64,000 bases of DNA from JBPOFM01 sp051252455. GTDB taxonomy: Bacteria; Bacteroidota; Bacteroidia; Flavobacteriales; Flavobacteriaceae. Position numbers and translations under genes: made by a program. This document shows positions 35,199 through 43,987 of the stretch, piece by piece (within the stretch, counting starts at the first letter, position 1; each line of letters starts with the position of its first letter). Below the pieces are notes generated by a model. That model was given only the letters and a program-made list of their open reading frames with translations. It had not been told where the DNA came from and made no database searches. The DNA lies in contig JBPOFM010000001.1 of the NCBI GenBank assembly GCA_051252455.1, positions 496,001 through 560,000 on the forward strand, given 5' to 3'.

Positions 35199-36030
35199 AC
35201 ATATATTGATGGTTCTCGGTGGCTTTTGCTCACTTCCTGTTTTTTGTCAAACGGACAGCACCAAAGTGGTATCCATATTAGATGGAAAATTGATTAGTTA
35301 CTCGGCGCAACCCTTGATAACTGATAGACCCGACGCAACCGAATCACCAACTGCGATGCCAAAAGGATATTTTCAGATTGAGACTGGTGGATATTATGAG
35401 TCTTTTGAAGAGAACGGCATCAAAAATGAAAACTACACTTATAACACTACGTTAGTTCGATATGGTTTATTAAAAAACCTCGAACTCCGTTTGGGTTGGG
35501 ATTTTGTTGAAGGACGAAGTACCATTAACGGAATACATCAAGACAACGTCACTAGCGGTTTAAATCCATTATTGCTTGGTTTTAAAACAACCATAACGCA
35601 AGAAAAAGGATTGATGCCTGAAATAGGTTTTTTAGGACATCTCTATTTACCGTTCACTGCAGGTTCGGATTATAAACCAGAAACGACTGGAGTTGATTTT
35701 AGGTTTTCTTTCGCTCATTCACTAAGCGAGCGGTCAAGCATTGCCTATAACTTGGGTGCGGCTTGGCAAGATGATTCTCCTGAAACGGCATATCTATATA
35801 CCATTGCTTATGGATACAGCATCACCGATAAAATAGGTGCTTACGCAGAACTTTATGGCGATTTCCCCGAAAATAGCCAATCCAATCATTTTTGGGATGC
35901 TGGTTTGACATATTTAATATCGAATAATGTACAGCTCGACACGACATTTGGTACCAGTATCACTAAAGGACAAGACCTACTATTAAGTGCTGGCATCAGC
36001 TTTAGAATCCCAGCCCATAATGGGCAATAG
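35185..36030 (+). CDS. Outer-membrane beta-barrel 'transporter' (MetA-pathway-like)
   Basis: A 281-aa exported protein. The chosen start gives MKFNKHILMVLGGFCSLPVFCQ, a signal peptide; earlier in-frame ATGs at 35155 and 35179 exist. The start overlaps the regulator's end by 14 bp. The mature part is rich in alternating strands and aromatic residues (ITDRPDATESPTAMPKGYFQIETGGYYE, LRLGWDFVEG, YAELYGDFPE) and ends in aromatic barrel strands, matching the PF13557-type putative outer-membrane transporters. It lies between a metal regulator and a metal ABC transporter, so it may let the metal cross the outer membrane. That role is inferred from position only. Confidence 0.75.
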   Translation: MKFNKHILMVLGGFCSLPVFCQTDSTKVVSILDGKLISYSAQPLITDRPDATESPTAMPKGYFQIETGGYYESFEENGIKNENYTYNTTLVRYGLLKNLELRLGWDFVEGRSTINGIHQDNVTSGLNPLLLGFKTTITQEKGLMPEIGFLGHLYLPFTAGSDYKPETTGVDFRFSFAHSLSERSSIAYNLGAAWQDDSPETAYLYTIAYGYSITDKIGAYAELYGDFPENSQSNHFWDAGLTYLISNNVQLDTTFGTSITKGQDLLLSAGISFRIPAHNGQ

Positions 36031-36066
36031 ATTAGTTAGTATTTATAATGAAATAAAAAATTAAAC

Positions 36067-36978
36067 ATGACAAAACACCTTTATATATTATTCTTGATTG
36101 CGATACTCTATAGCTGCAAAAATGATGAGCGTAACAACGGCAAGCTCAATATTGTAACCACAACGACCATGATTACTGATTTGGTAAAAAATATTGGTGG
36201 AGACAGCATCAATATTCAAGGACTCATGGGTAGTGGCGTTGACCCTCATTTATACAAAGCAAGTGAAGGTGATGTGTCTAAATTAGCAAATGCCGATATT
36301 GTCTTTTATGGTGGATTGCATTTGGAAGGAAAATTGGTGGAAGTCTTTGAAAAAATGGGACATCAAAACATTCAGACCATCGCAGTATCCGATGCTTTAG
36401 ATCCAAAGACCTTGATCAGCTCTGAAAACTTTGCCTCTAACCATGATCCACATATTTGGTTTGACGTCAGCAATTGGGAATTAATTACAAAATTCGTGGT
36501 CGATAAGCTATCCGAAGCCTCACCAGAAAATAAAAATTTCTTTGAGGCAAATGGCATTCAATATCTTGAAAAACTAACAGCATTAAATGACAACATTAAA
36601 ACCAAAATCAGCACACTTCCTGAGGACAAACGCATTTTAATCACAGCTCACGATGCTTTCAATTATTTTGGTAAAGCGTATGGTTTTGAGGTTGTTGGTT
36701 TGCAAGGTCTTTCGACCGCCACAGAAGCAGGTGTTCAAGACGTTCAAAAATTGGCAAGTCTTATAATTAAAAAAAATGTAAAAGCCATTTTTGTTGAAAG
36801 TTCAGTGCCAAAACGCACCATTGAAGCCCTTCAGGCTGCTGTCAACTCCAAGAATTTCCATGTGGAGATTGGAGGTACATTATATTCGGATGCTTTAGGC
36901 ACTGCTGGAACTAACGAAGGAACTTATATCGGCATGTTTACCTATAATGTGAATACGATTGTTAACGCTCTAAAATAA
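36067..36978 (+). CDS. Metal ABC transporter substrate-binding lipoprotein (ZnuA/TroA type)
   Basis: A 303-aa cluster 9 binding protein. The lipobox LFLIAILYSC puts the lipid on a Cys near residue 17. Metal ligands are visible in GVDPHLYKASEGDV, SNHDPHIWFDV and ITAHDAFNYF, plus an acid in the C-terminal lobe. The acidic-His loop of zinc-specific ZnuA proteins is absent, so manganese, iron or zinc are all possible. Its stop overlaps the ATPase start as TAATG. It captures the metal in the periplasm for the two permeases downstream. Confidence 0.9.
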   Translation: MTKHLYILFLIAILYSCKNDERNNGKLNIVTTTTMITDLVKNIGGDSINIQGLMGSGVDPHLYKASEGDVSKLANADIVFYGGLHLEGKLVEVFEKMGHQNIQTIAVSDALDPKTLISSENFASNHDPHIWFDVSNWELITKFVVDKLSEASPENKNFFEANGIQYLEKLTALNDNIKTKISTLPEDKRILITAHDAFNYFGKAYGFEVVGLQGLSTATEAGVQDVQKLASLIIKKNVKAIFVESSVPKRTIEALQAAVNSKNFHVEIGGTLYSDALGTAGTNEGTYIGMFTYNVNTIVNALK

Positions 36979-37715
36979 TGGAAACAAAAATCGCAGTTCA
37001 AGTCGATGATTTAACCGTCGCATATAATTACAAACCTGTCCTTTGGGATATCGATTTGGAGATTCCTGAAGGCGTTTTGATGGCAATTGTCGGACCAAAT
37101 GGCGCAGGAAAATCAACTCTAATAAAATCTATATTAGGCATTTTAAAACCCATTGCTGGAAGTGTTCGTATTTACGGTCAGCCTTATGATAAACAGCGCT
37201 CATTAGTTGCATATGTTCCACAAAAAGGGAGCGTCGACTGGGATTTTCCGACAACCGCATTGGATGTTGTGATGATGGGTACTTATGGTAGCTTGGGTTG
37301 GATCAAACGTCCTGGTCAAAAGGAAAAAAAAGCATCGTTGGAAGCCTTAGAAAAAGTAGGCATGTTAGCTTTTAAGAGCCGACAAATAAGTCAACTTTCT
37401 GGTGGACAACAACAGCGTATTTTTTTGGCACGAGCATTAGTACAAGATGCATCCATCTATTTTATGGATGAACCCTTTCAAGGTGTGGATGCCACGACAG
37501 AAATTGCCATTATCAACATTTTAAAAGAATTGCGAAAAGCAGGAAAGACAGTGATTGTTGTTCATCACGATTTACAGACAGTCCCTGAATATTTTGACTG
37601 GGTCACGTTTTTAAATGTGAAAAAAATTGCCACTGGTCCAGTGAAAGACATCTTTAATGATGATAATTTGACGAAGACTTATGGTATTAATTACAAGGTT
37701 AGCGTGCAACAGTAA
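36978..37715 (+). CDS. Metal ABC transporter ATPase
   Basis: A 245-aa ABC ATPase. Walker A GPNGAGKST is near residues 39-47, the Q loop is in VPQKGSVDW, the signature is LSGGQQQR, Walker B is IYFMDEPFQGVD and the switch His is in VVHHD. DWDFPTTALDVVMMG is characteristic of the manganese/zinc/iron cluster. It energises uptake through the permeases at 37848 and 38968. A 132-bp gap with an inverted repeat separates it from them, which is unusual in an otherwise overlapping operon. Confidence 0.93.
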   Translation: METKIAVQVDDLTVAYNYKPVLWDIDLEIPEGVLMAIVGPNGAGKSTLIKSILGILKPIAGSVRIYGQPYDKQRSLVAYVPQKGSVDWDFPTTALDVVMMGTYGSLGWIKRPGQKEKKASLEALEKVGMLAFKSRQISQLSGGQQQRIFLARALVQDASIYFMDEPFQGVDATTEIAIINILKELRKAGKTVIVVHHDLQTVPEYFDWVTFLNVKKIATGPVKDIFNDDNLTKTYGINYKVSVQQ

Positions 37716-37719
37716 AATT

Positions 37720-37839
37720 CCTGCGAAAGCAGAATCTACTGAAAGGTATCAAAATCGTTATTGAACCTGAAGCCTTACGCAAAGTTCGAAATAACAGTAA
37801 AAATTTAAACTAAAAACAAAAGACACCTGCTTTCGCAGG
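37720..37839. repeat. 13-bp terminal inverted repeats spanning an intra-operon gap
   Basis: CCTGCGAAAGCAG (37720-37732) and its exact complement CTGCTTTCGCAGG (37827-37839) flank 94 bases without a gene, between the ATPase and the first permease. Each arm also contains a short imperfect palindrome. It could be a small non-autonomous element, a palindromic intergenic repeat of the type common in flavobacteria, or a long-loop RNA structure. A related motif, TTCCTGCCTTGGCAG, occurs near 58261. Confidence 0.6.
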
Positions 37840-37847
37840 TATGTGGA

Positions 37848-38975
37848 ATGGACGTACAAGAATACATCAAATTAGTTTTCAGCGACTACACGCTACGAAC
37901 CATTACTTTGGGAACTGCCATTTTAGGAGCAGTGACGGGAATGCTTGGGAGTTTCGCTGTACTTCGAAAACAAAGTTTGCTTGGCGATGCCATTTCTCAT
38001 GCCGCCTTACCTGGAATTGCCATTGCATTTTTGATTACAGGGGCAAAAGACAGCAACACGTTACTTTTAGGAGCCTTGGTCAGTGGATTGATTGGCACCT
38101 TTTGGATTCGAGGTATCATCACCAAAACACAATTAAAATCCGATACTGCTTTAGGGTTAATTCTTTCGTTATTTTTTGGTTTTGGAATGTTGTTGCTCAC
38201 CTACATTCAAAAATTACCCAACGCCAATCAAGCGGGATTGGATAAATATTTATTCGGACAGGCAGCAACTTTAGTGGAAAGCGATGTCTGGTTAATGGCA
38301 ATTGTGACCGGGTTATGTTTGTTTGTGCTTTTATTATTTTGGAAAGAATTCAAAATTTTGTTGTTCGATAAAGAGTATGCCAAAACACTTGGTTTCAACA
38401 CCAAAACCATCGACATTCTTATTACCACATTTATTGTACTGGCGATTGTTTTAGGTTTGCAAACCGTCGGCGTCGTACTGATGAGCGCCATGCTTTTGGC
38501 TCCTGCCGCGGCCGCAAGACAGTGGACAAACAGCTTAAGTAAAATGGTATTATTAGCAGCGCTTTTTGGAGCTTTTTCAGGCGTCTTTGGAACAGCCATA
38601 AGTGCAAGTCAAAACAACCTTTCTACAGGTCCTGTCATCGTGATTGTCGCTTCAGTCTTTGTTATGTTTTCCCTTCTTTTTTCACCTAGTCGAGGCTTAC
38701 TATTTCGACACTTACGGGTGATTTCTAATCGTCGTGATTTGGAACAGCAAAAAACCTTGGCCTTCATGTATCATATTGCTGAAACTCACGAGAATATTTC
38801 GCATCCACATACGATTAAAATCTTAAATAATTTTCAAGGGTTTACTCGTAAAACACTTCAAAAACTTGTTGACAAAAACTATGTAACGCTCGATGGAACC
38901 ATGTGGAGCTTAACTCAAAAAGGCTTCGAAAAAGCAGCCAATTTATATAACCAACACGCCAACGACGATGAATAA
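37848..38975 (+). CDS. Metal ABC permease with winged-helix-like tail
   Basis: A 375-aa permease of the ZnuB/TroC type. About eight membrane helices fill residues 15-285, with GDAISHAALPGIAIAF, DTALGLILSLFFG and GVVLMSAMLLAPAAAARQW conserved. The usual family length is about 270-290 aa; here some 85 extra residues follow the last helix. They run QKTLAFMYHIAETHENISH, a predicted recognition-type helix FTRKTLQKLVDKNYV, a wing (LDGTMWSLTQKGFEKA) and a terminal helix. This resembles the winged helix of DtxR-type regulators. It overlaps the second permease by 8 bp. Confidence 0.9.
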   Translation: MDVQEYIKLVFSDYTLRTITLGTAILGAVTGMLGSFAVLRKQSLLGDAISHAALPGIAIAFLITGAKDSNTLLLGALVSGLIGTFWIRGIITKTQLKSDTALGLILSLFFGFGMLLLTYIQKLPNANQAGLDKYLFGQAATLVESDVWLMAIVTGLCLFVLLLFWKEFKILLFDKEYAKTLGFNTKTIDILITTFIVLAIVLGLQTVGVVLMSAMLLAPAAAARQWTNSLSKMVLLAALFGAFSGVFGTAISASQNNLSTGPVIVIVASVFVMFSLLFSPSRGLLFRHLRVISNRRDLEQQKTLAFMYHIAETHENISHPHTIKILNNFQGFTRKTLQKLVDKNYVTLDGTMWSLTQKGFEKAANLYNQHANDDE

Positions 38976-40128
38976 CGCACAATTGGAAATACAGCTTATT
39001 GCCTGTTTGGTCGCCATTGCCTGCGCCATTCCTGGGACATTTCTAGTGTTGCGAAAAATGGCGATGATTAGTGATGCGATTAGTCATTCCATTCTACCTG
39101 GAATTGTAGTCGGGTTTTTCATGACACAAGACCTCAACTCTCCATTGCTAATTTTATTTGCAGCTTTTACTGGAGTTCTCACAGTTGTTTTGGTGGAACG
39201 CATTCAAAAAACAGGCTTGGTAAAAGAAGACACAGCCATTGGCCTAGTATTTCCTGCCCTGTTTAGTATTGGTGTAATTTTAATTGCAAAAAACGCTAAC
39301 GATGTGCATCTCGATGTCGATGCTGTTTTACTTGGTGAACTCGCATTTGCGCCATTTGATAGGGTGATCATTGGAGGCACCGATGTAGGACCCAAATCGC
39401 TTTGGGTCATCGGTACTATTTTAATGATTACGATTGGTTTATTGATTGCTTTTTTCAAGGAACTAAAGATCAGTACCTTTGATGCCGGATTGTCCGCATC
39501 CCTTGGGTTTTCACCGGTCATTATTCATTATGGTTTGATGACGGTTGCCTCTGTGACAACCGTTGGCGCATTCGATGCCGTTGGCGCTATTTTGGTAGTT
39601 GCGTTAATGATTACGCCTGCAGCAGCTGCCTATTTGCTGACGACGGATTTAAAGAAAATGTTATTGCTTGCCATTATTTTTGGGGTTTTTAGCGCATTAA
39701 GTGGTTATTGGTTTGCACATTGGCTCGATGCATCTATTGCTGGCTCTATTACTACGATGTTGGGTCTTGTGTTTTTAGTGGTCTATCTTTTTGCCCCTAG
39801 CAAAGGTTTAATTGCTGTGATGTATCGTGAGAAGCAACAGCGTATTGAGGTCTCACTGTTGACTTTTTTCCTTCACTTAAAAAATCACGATGATGAACGC
39901 GAACGTCATGTCAATCACCTCAACGAACATATCAATTGGCAAAAAGTTCGCAGTAAAACCGTTCTGGATTTGGCACTTAAAAACAACATGATTGAGATTG
40001 ACAACAAAATCGTTTCACTCACTCCTAAAGGCGATGAATTTACCACACAAGCCATCGATTATATCATCACAAATGAAGATGCTCAAATTGAGGATATGAA
40101 GGATGATTTCTTTTTGTTTAGAGGATAA
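38968..40128 (+). CDS. Second metal ABC permease with winged-helix-like tail
   Basis: A 386-aa TroD/ZnuB-type permease forming the heterodimer with the previous one. Membrane core: ISDAISHSILPGIVVGF, DTAIGLVFPALFSIGVI, AVLLGELAFAPFDR, GAFDAVGAILVVALMITPAAAAYLL. The tail after about residue 285 again contains a helix-turn-helix-like stretch (WQKVRSKTVLDLALKNNMI) and a wing with LTPKGDEF, followed by an acidic end, DAQIEDMKDDFF. Having this extension on both permeases argues for a real function, such as sensing or gating by cytoplasmic metal. It is the last gene of the operon. Confidence 0.9.
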   Translation: MNNAQLEIQLIACLVAIACAIPGTFLVLRKMAMISDAISHSILPGIVVGFFMTQDLNSPLLILFAAFTGVLTVVLVERIQKTGLVKEDTAIGLVFPALFSIGVILIAKNANDVHLDVDAVLLGELAFAPFDRVIIGGTDVGPKSLWVIGTILMITIGLLIAFFKELKISTFDAGLSASLGFSPVIIHYGLMTVASVTTVGAFDAVGAILVVALMITPAAAAYLLTTDLKKMLLLAIIFGVFSALSGYWFAHWLDASIAGSITTMLGLVFLVVYLFAPSKGLIAVMYREKQQRIEVSLLTFFLHLKNHDDERERHVNHLNEHINWQKVRSKTVLDLALKNNMIEIDNKIVSLTPKGDEFTTQAIDYIITNEDAQIEDMKDDFFLFRG

Positions 40129-40169
40129 TTTGGTATATTTATTCAGCAGTTATTTAACTATCAGTAATT

Positions 40170-41402
40170 ATGAATAATTCGTTTCTTCTTTTGATTTTAC
40201 TGGTTGTGTTTTTTTCTTGTGATTCTAACGAAAAATATCTTGGCAATTGGGTTTACAGTTTAACTTCAGAAAACAGTTACGACGCACCTTCAGAAGTCAT
40301 CATGACGAATGATTCCATAAAATTTCGTTATTTATATTTCCAGTTTTGGAATAATTATTCTTATGAAATTAAGGACTCTAAAATCCTTTTCAATGGAAAC
40401 ACTTTTGATATCGCAAGAAATAAGGACACATTAATTTTCAACAATCATTTAAAATTTATAAAGATTTCCAATGCAGCTATCAAAAATGAATTGGAAATTG
40501 AAGCCTCAAAAATGGAAATAAATTTACCAAGATTTAAAGATAGCTCCTTTCAAAACTCCAACAATTTAAAAGATAATATATATATAAGGTTCGGTAAAAG
40601 ACATGATAATAAAGAATATGCTCTACAATTGAACGATACATACTACGAAACATTTGAGTTAATTCGCTTCATTTCAAGCATAAACATGAGTAAAAGAGAT
40701 GAACTTCATACATTTTATGATTATTACTTTTTTATTGATAAGGATAGTCAAATGAAGGATGTTGAAAAATTATTGTTGAGCATGGCGGCAAGTAATGAAA
40801 CTCGGATTTTCTTCGTAAACGATATCGACATCAGCATTCAAAGAATGGATTTAGATTTTTACAAAATAAATTATCTCTCGAAGATGATTTCTGCTATAGT
40901 TCAAGAGGATTATTTTAATGATAAAATTGGTTTTACTGGAGCTCCTCGACCTCCTCTACCTCCTTTACCTCCTCCTCCTCCTTACGAAAATGATAACAGT
41001 CCAATCGTTTATTTATTGCTGCTAAAAAATGGGGTGTACTATGAAAATAACAGGATTGATATTTCCGAAATAGAACATTTGATTCAAGAATCCATTGCAA
41101 AGAATAAAATCATATTTAGTCTGTACGATTTACAATCCAATTATGGCTCCTTTTTAGAATTAAATGCCGCTATCCATTCAGCCTATCTAAATGCAAGAAA
41201 GGTAAAATCTCAAATTGATTACGGAAAAGACCTTTATCAGCTAGATGAAAATGAAAGAGATTCAATAAAAACTGAAATTCCAATGAAACATATTTGGAGC
41301 TATTCAATTCCTCATTACAACTCTATTTTGAAAGAGAACAATACACTCTTTGGTTTAAAAGCAAAAACTGTTGATTCTACATTTCTAAAACTCCACAATT
41401 AG
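40170..41402 (+). CDS. Unrecognised lipoprotein with proline-rich linker
   Basis: A 410-aa protein with the lipobox LLILLVVFFSC (Cys near residue 16), so it is anchored in an outer or inner membrane. After a beta-rich first part come two similar-looking alpha/beta regions, about 135-220 and 280-350. They are joined by a linker with RPPLPPLPPPPPY at about residues 259-271, encoded by CCT repeats at 40950-40984. Each region has a strand, a helix and a FFIDKDSQ- or IIFSLYDL-like strand, faintly recalling periplasmic ExbD/TolR domains; this is weak. It converges on the gene at 41411. I assign no function. Confidence 0.6.
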   Translation: MNNSFLLLILLVVFFSCDSNEKYLGNWVYSLTSENSYDAPSEVIMTNDSIKFRYLYFQFWNNYSYEIKDSKILFNGNTFDIARNKDTLIFNNHLKFIKISNAAIKNELEIEASKMEINLPRFKDSSFQNSNNLKDNIYIRFGKRHDNKEYALQLNDTYYETFELIRFISSINMSKRDELHTFYDYYFFIDKDSQMKDVEKLLLSMAASNETRIFFVNDIDISIQRMDLDFYKINYLSKMISAIVQEDYFNDKIGFTGAPRPPLPPLPPPPPYENDNSPIVYLLLLKNGVYYENNRIDISEIEHLIQESIAKNKIIFSLYDLQSNYGSFLELNAAIHSAYLNARKVKSQIDYGKDLYQLDENERDSIKTEIPMKHIWSYSIPHYNSILKENNTLFGLKAKTVDSTFLKLHN

Positions 41403-41410
41403 AATTTGTA

Positions 41411-41845
41411 TTAACTTATTTTCAAAAGTGTTCTCCCTGTAACCCATGGAGTTTCTGATTGAAAAAACTTAATTGAAGTCTTTACATCTCTATCAGAAGT
41501 GTCTCGTGGCGATTTAGTGATAAATCTTGCTTTCGTATTATTTAAATCCAGTGTGGGCTTTTCATCGAAATCGCTTTCGGTCGTTGAAAAAGTAATGGTG
41601 TTTTTTTCTAGTTTCCAAGTACCTTTAGCGTATTTATTTCTTTCGGGAGGAACGCCATTGTCGTGCTTATCATATTCATGAAACACAAAGGTGCCATCAG
41701 AATTTAAGCTCAATTTATCAATTATCAAAGCGTTTGTGGAATCATAAGTGACTTCATAATTCCCAGAGACTTCGTTAATTGTTGTTTGGGAGACGGTTGC
41801 GAAATTTATTGCGATGAGCAACGTAATTAAGAATGATGTTTTCAT
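41411..41845 (-). CDS. Secreted lipocalin-like protein (paralogue of 14545)
   Basis: A 144-aa protein with signal peptide MKTSFLITLLIAINFATVSQ. The mature chain is beta-rich: VSGNYEVTYDS, LSLNSDGTFVFHEYDKHD, KGTWKLEKNTITFSTTE, LDLNNTKARFITKSPRD, VKTSIKFFQSETPW. The GTW motif and strand order match the protein at 14545, with shared LDLN, ARF, SPR and KF positions. It is the third gene of a minus-strand operon after an ECF sigma factor and its anti-sigma, 16 nt downstream, which suggests it answers the same envelope signal. The ligand is unknown. Confidence 0.7.
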   Translation of the reverse strand: MKTSFLITLLIAINFATVSQTTINEVSGNYEVTYDSTNALIIDKLSLNSDGTFVFHEYDKHDNGVPPERNKYAKGTWKLEKNTITFSTTESDFDEKPTLDLNNTKARFITKSPRDTSDRDVKTSIKFFQSETPWVTGRTLLKIS

Positions 41846-41861
41846 GTTTTAGTTTTGTGAG

Positions 41862-43976
41862 TTAATTAAATAAAGAATTCAGCTTTGCCAACTCCGTTTT
41901 CATTTCTTGTAAAGTGACTTCTTTAAATTCAAAATCAACCTTCGGATTCATTTCAATTTTGGTTTCGACCACATCCATAAACAAACGCCCTTCTTCCTTT
42001 TTTATGGCGACCAAAACCACTTCAGAAGCATCAGAAACTGTTCCAAAATCATAGTCTTCATTCGATTTCCAGCTTGGTAAAACGGAATTTACGGATTTGA
42101 AAACCATATTGACAACCGTATTTTTTGAATCCTTGATTTTTAGCTTGTACTTAATTCTTTTAATTCTTCCGTTGATAAAACGGTCGCAATTGATCCAGCC
42201 TAATTTAGCGGTTGTTAATACATAATTATTGATGTCAGTTATTGTGATATTTTTATTTTGATCAACGTCATCTACTCTGTCTTCAAATTCTTCTGCTGTT
42301 ATAACTTCAGAACCTCCATAATATGTCTGTTTTGGAACAATCTGAACCATCGTCGAGGTTGTTGGAACTTTCGATTCGTCCCATGGTATTCTTATAATAT
42401 GATCTCCTCTTGTAATGGAATCATCATCCAAAATTTTAAATCTTGACCCTTCTGCAGCGAATACTTCCTTTTTAATAAGGAATTTTCTGTCTGACGACGA
42501 TTTATTGAATTCTCTAATTAAATTTTCCTTTCGAAATTGATCCCACTGTTGGAGAAATGATGCATTAACATCAAAATCTGCATCGTGCATAATTTCTCTA
42601 ATTCTTTCGACCACACCTCTTAACGGGACATTAATGGAATCGTAAATAATTGCATTTCTTGTACTTATGAAATTTGAAACTCTTACTCTATCACGACTTT
42701 CTTGACTTAAGGTTCCGAACACGGCATCAGCCCTTTGAACTTGAATAAAGATGGGAACTGAATAGGGTACAACAACGTTCCTACCTCTTTGTTTCCCAGG
42801 TTGTACTCTTGGCAATAAAGCTATTACTCGATTCGCTTCATTGATTAGCTCTGGCCTCCCCGCATTGGATTGAATAAATCCAATATCTCCATTTTTATCG
42901 ATTTTGAATGATGAAGTTATGCGTTGTCTCCCTGTTAAACCCGCTTGTTCAATAACATCTGAATTAAAATTCATTTGAATAAATCTGTTGAGTTCGTCAC
43001 TAAAACATTGGCGTCTCTGTGCCTCATTGACAGTTTCACAACCAGGAAATACTGGAGTTTGCTCAACAAGGGAAAAAGGCACCTCAATGTCTTCTTCATC
43101 AATGATTTCTAAAGCTTCCAACTCATCATCTTCAAGTATCCAATCGATACCATTTCCACCCATCACTCCAGAAAACAACTGCATCGACTCTTTTTTGTTT
43201 TTGGTTGGCATGAAGATATCTATGGTTGCGTTTGGTTTCAATTCCACAAGTCCTTCGCCCTGAACTGCGTGTACATAAAGCATGCCTCCAGTTTCGAGCT
43301 GTTGTCCCTTGGAAGTGGTTGTGAGATTTGCCAACAACATATCCGACAGTTTATAATATTCTGTGACTTCAAAATCGATGACTCCTTTCACTGGACTTCC
43401 ATAACCCGAATGCACGAATGAATTTGCCTTAATTTTTAAAACCGTTCCTTCTTTGCATTTGATGATGGTGTCTTTGTTGACATCAAAAGTGAACACTTGA
43501 GGTTGTTTGGGGAAAGGTTTTAAATTTACTGATGTGCGTTCTGCTATTTCATCAGAAATTGAATCTAATAAAACGATAGTTGATACAGAATCAATTAAAA
43601 CCGTTTTGTTTTCAGGGTTTTGATCCGTCTTTTCAAACTGAATAAAAGTGTCGTTTTGCGCTGGTTGTGGCTGTTCAATGTCTGATGTTGATGAATTGAG
43701 AAGTGTGTAAAGCAAGACCAAAGTGCTGATGACAATGATGCCAATTCCAGCGATTTTTACCCATTTGGTTGTTGTGTAGGACTGTTTTGCATTTGTAATC
43801 TCTCCTTTTAAGACGGTACGATTGATGCCTTCAACTAAAATTGAATGTTCTTGATAGAGCGCATTAAATTCTGAATCGGTTTCCAGCTTTTGAATAAAGC
43901 TTGTTTTTGCCTCGCCAGAAAGTGCATTATTCAAATATTGATTGATGAGTTCGATGTGTTGTAGAGTCGTTTCCAT
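41862..43976 (-). CDS. Anti-sigma-like membrane protein with TonB C-terminal-like domain
   Basis: A 704-aa fusion. Residues 1-65 form a cytoplasmic helical region suited to sigma binding (INQYLNNALSGEAKTSFIQKLETD). One membrane helix follows at about 72-93. In the periplasm, residues 158-285 carry a Bacteroidota domain (CKEGTVLKIKANSFVH, YYKLSDMLLANLTTTSKGQQLETGGMLYV). Residues 309-414 match TonB C-terminal domains of flavobacteria: PVFPGCE, RRQCFSDELNRFIQMNFN, GRQRITSSFKIDKNGDIG and PGKQRGRNVVVPYSVPIFIQV. A further 290 residues are unassigned. It is 11 nt downstream of the ECF sigma gene. The combination suggests a sigma regulator that contacts the outer membrane directly. Confidence 0.78.
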   Translation of the reverse strand: METTLQHIELINQYLNNALSGEAKTSFIQKLETDSEFNALYQEHSILVEGINRTVLKGEITNAKQSYTTTKWVKIAGIGIIVISTLVLLYTLLNSSTSDIEQPQPAQNDTFIQFEKTDQNPENKTVLIDSVSTIVLLDSISDEIAERTSVNLKPFPKQPQVFTFDVNKDTIIKCKEGTVLKIKANSFVHSGYGSPVKGVIDFEVTEYYKLSDMLLANLTTTSKGQQLETGGMLYVHAVQGEGLVELKPNATIDIFMPTKNKKESMQLFSGVMGGNGIDWILEDDELEALEIIDEEDIEVPFSLVEQTPVFPGCETVNEAQRRQCFSDELNRFIQMNFNSDVIEQAGLTGRQRITSSFKIDKNGDIGFIQSNAGRPELINEANRVIALLPRVQPGKQRGRNVVVPYSVPIFIQVQRADAVFGTLSQESRDRVRVSNFISTRNAIIYDSINVPLRGVVERIREIMHDADFDVNASFLQQWDQFRKENLIREFNKSSSDRKFLIKKEVFAAEGSRFKILDDDSITRGDHIIRIPWDESKVPTTSTMVQIVPKQTYYGGSEVITAEEFEDRVDDVDQNKNITITDINNYVLTTAKLGWINCDRFINGRIKRIKYKLKIKDSKNTVVNMVFKSVNSVLPSWKSNEDYDFGTVSDASEVVLVAIKKEEGRLFMDVVETKIEMNPKVDFEFKEVTLQEMKTELAKLNSLFN

Positions 43977-43987
43977 GATTGATTGAA

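Noticed and set aside
37841..38599. Other-frame open frames of 123-134 codons over the first permease
   Set aside because: They overlap a strongly conserved permease gene, and their translations look like low-complexity shadows.
40950..40984. CCT-rich short repeat as a possible CRISPR or regulatory array
   Set aside because: It is in frame within the lipoprotein gene and codes for a proline linker; there are no spacers.
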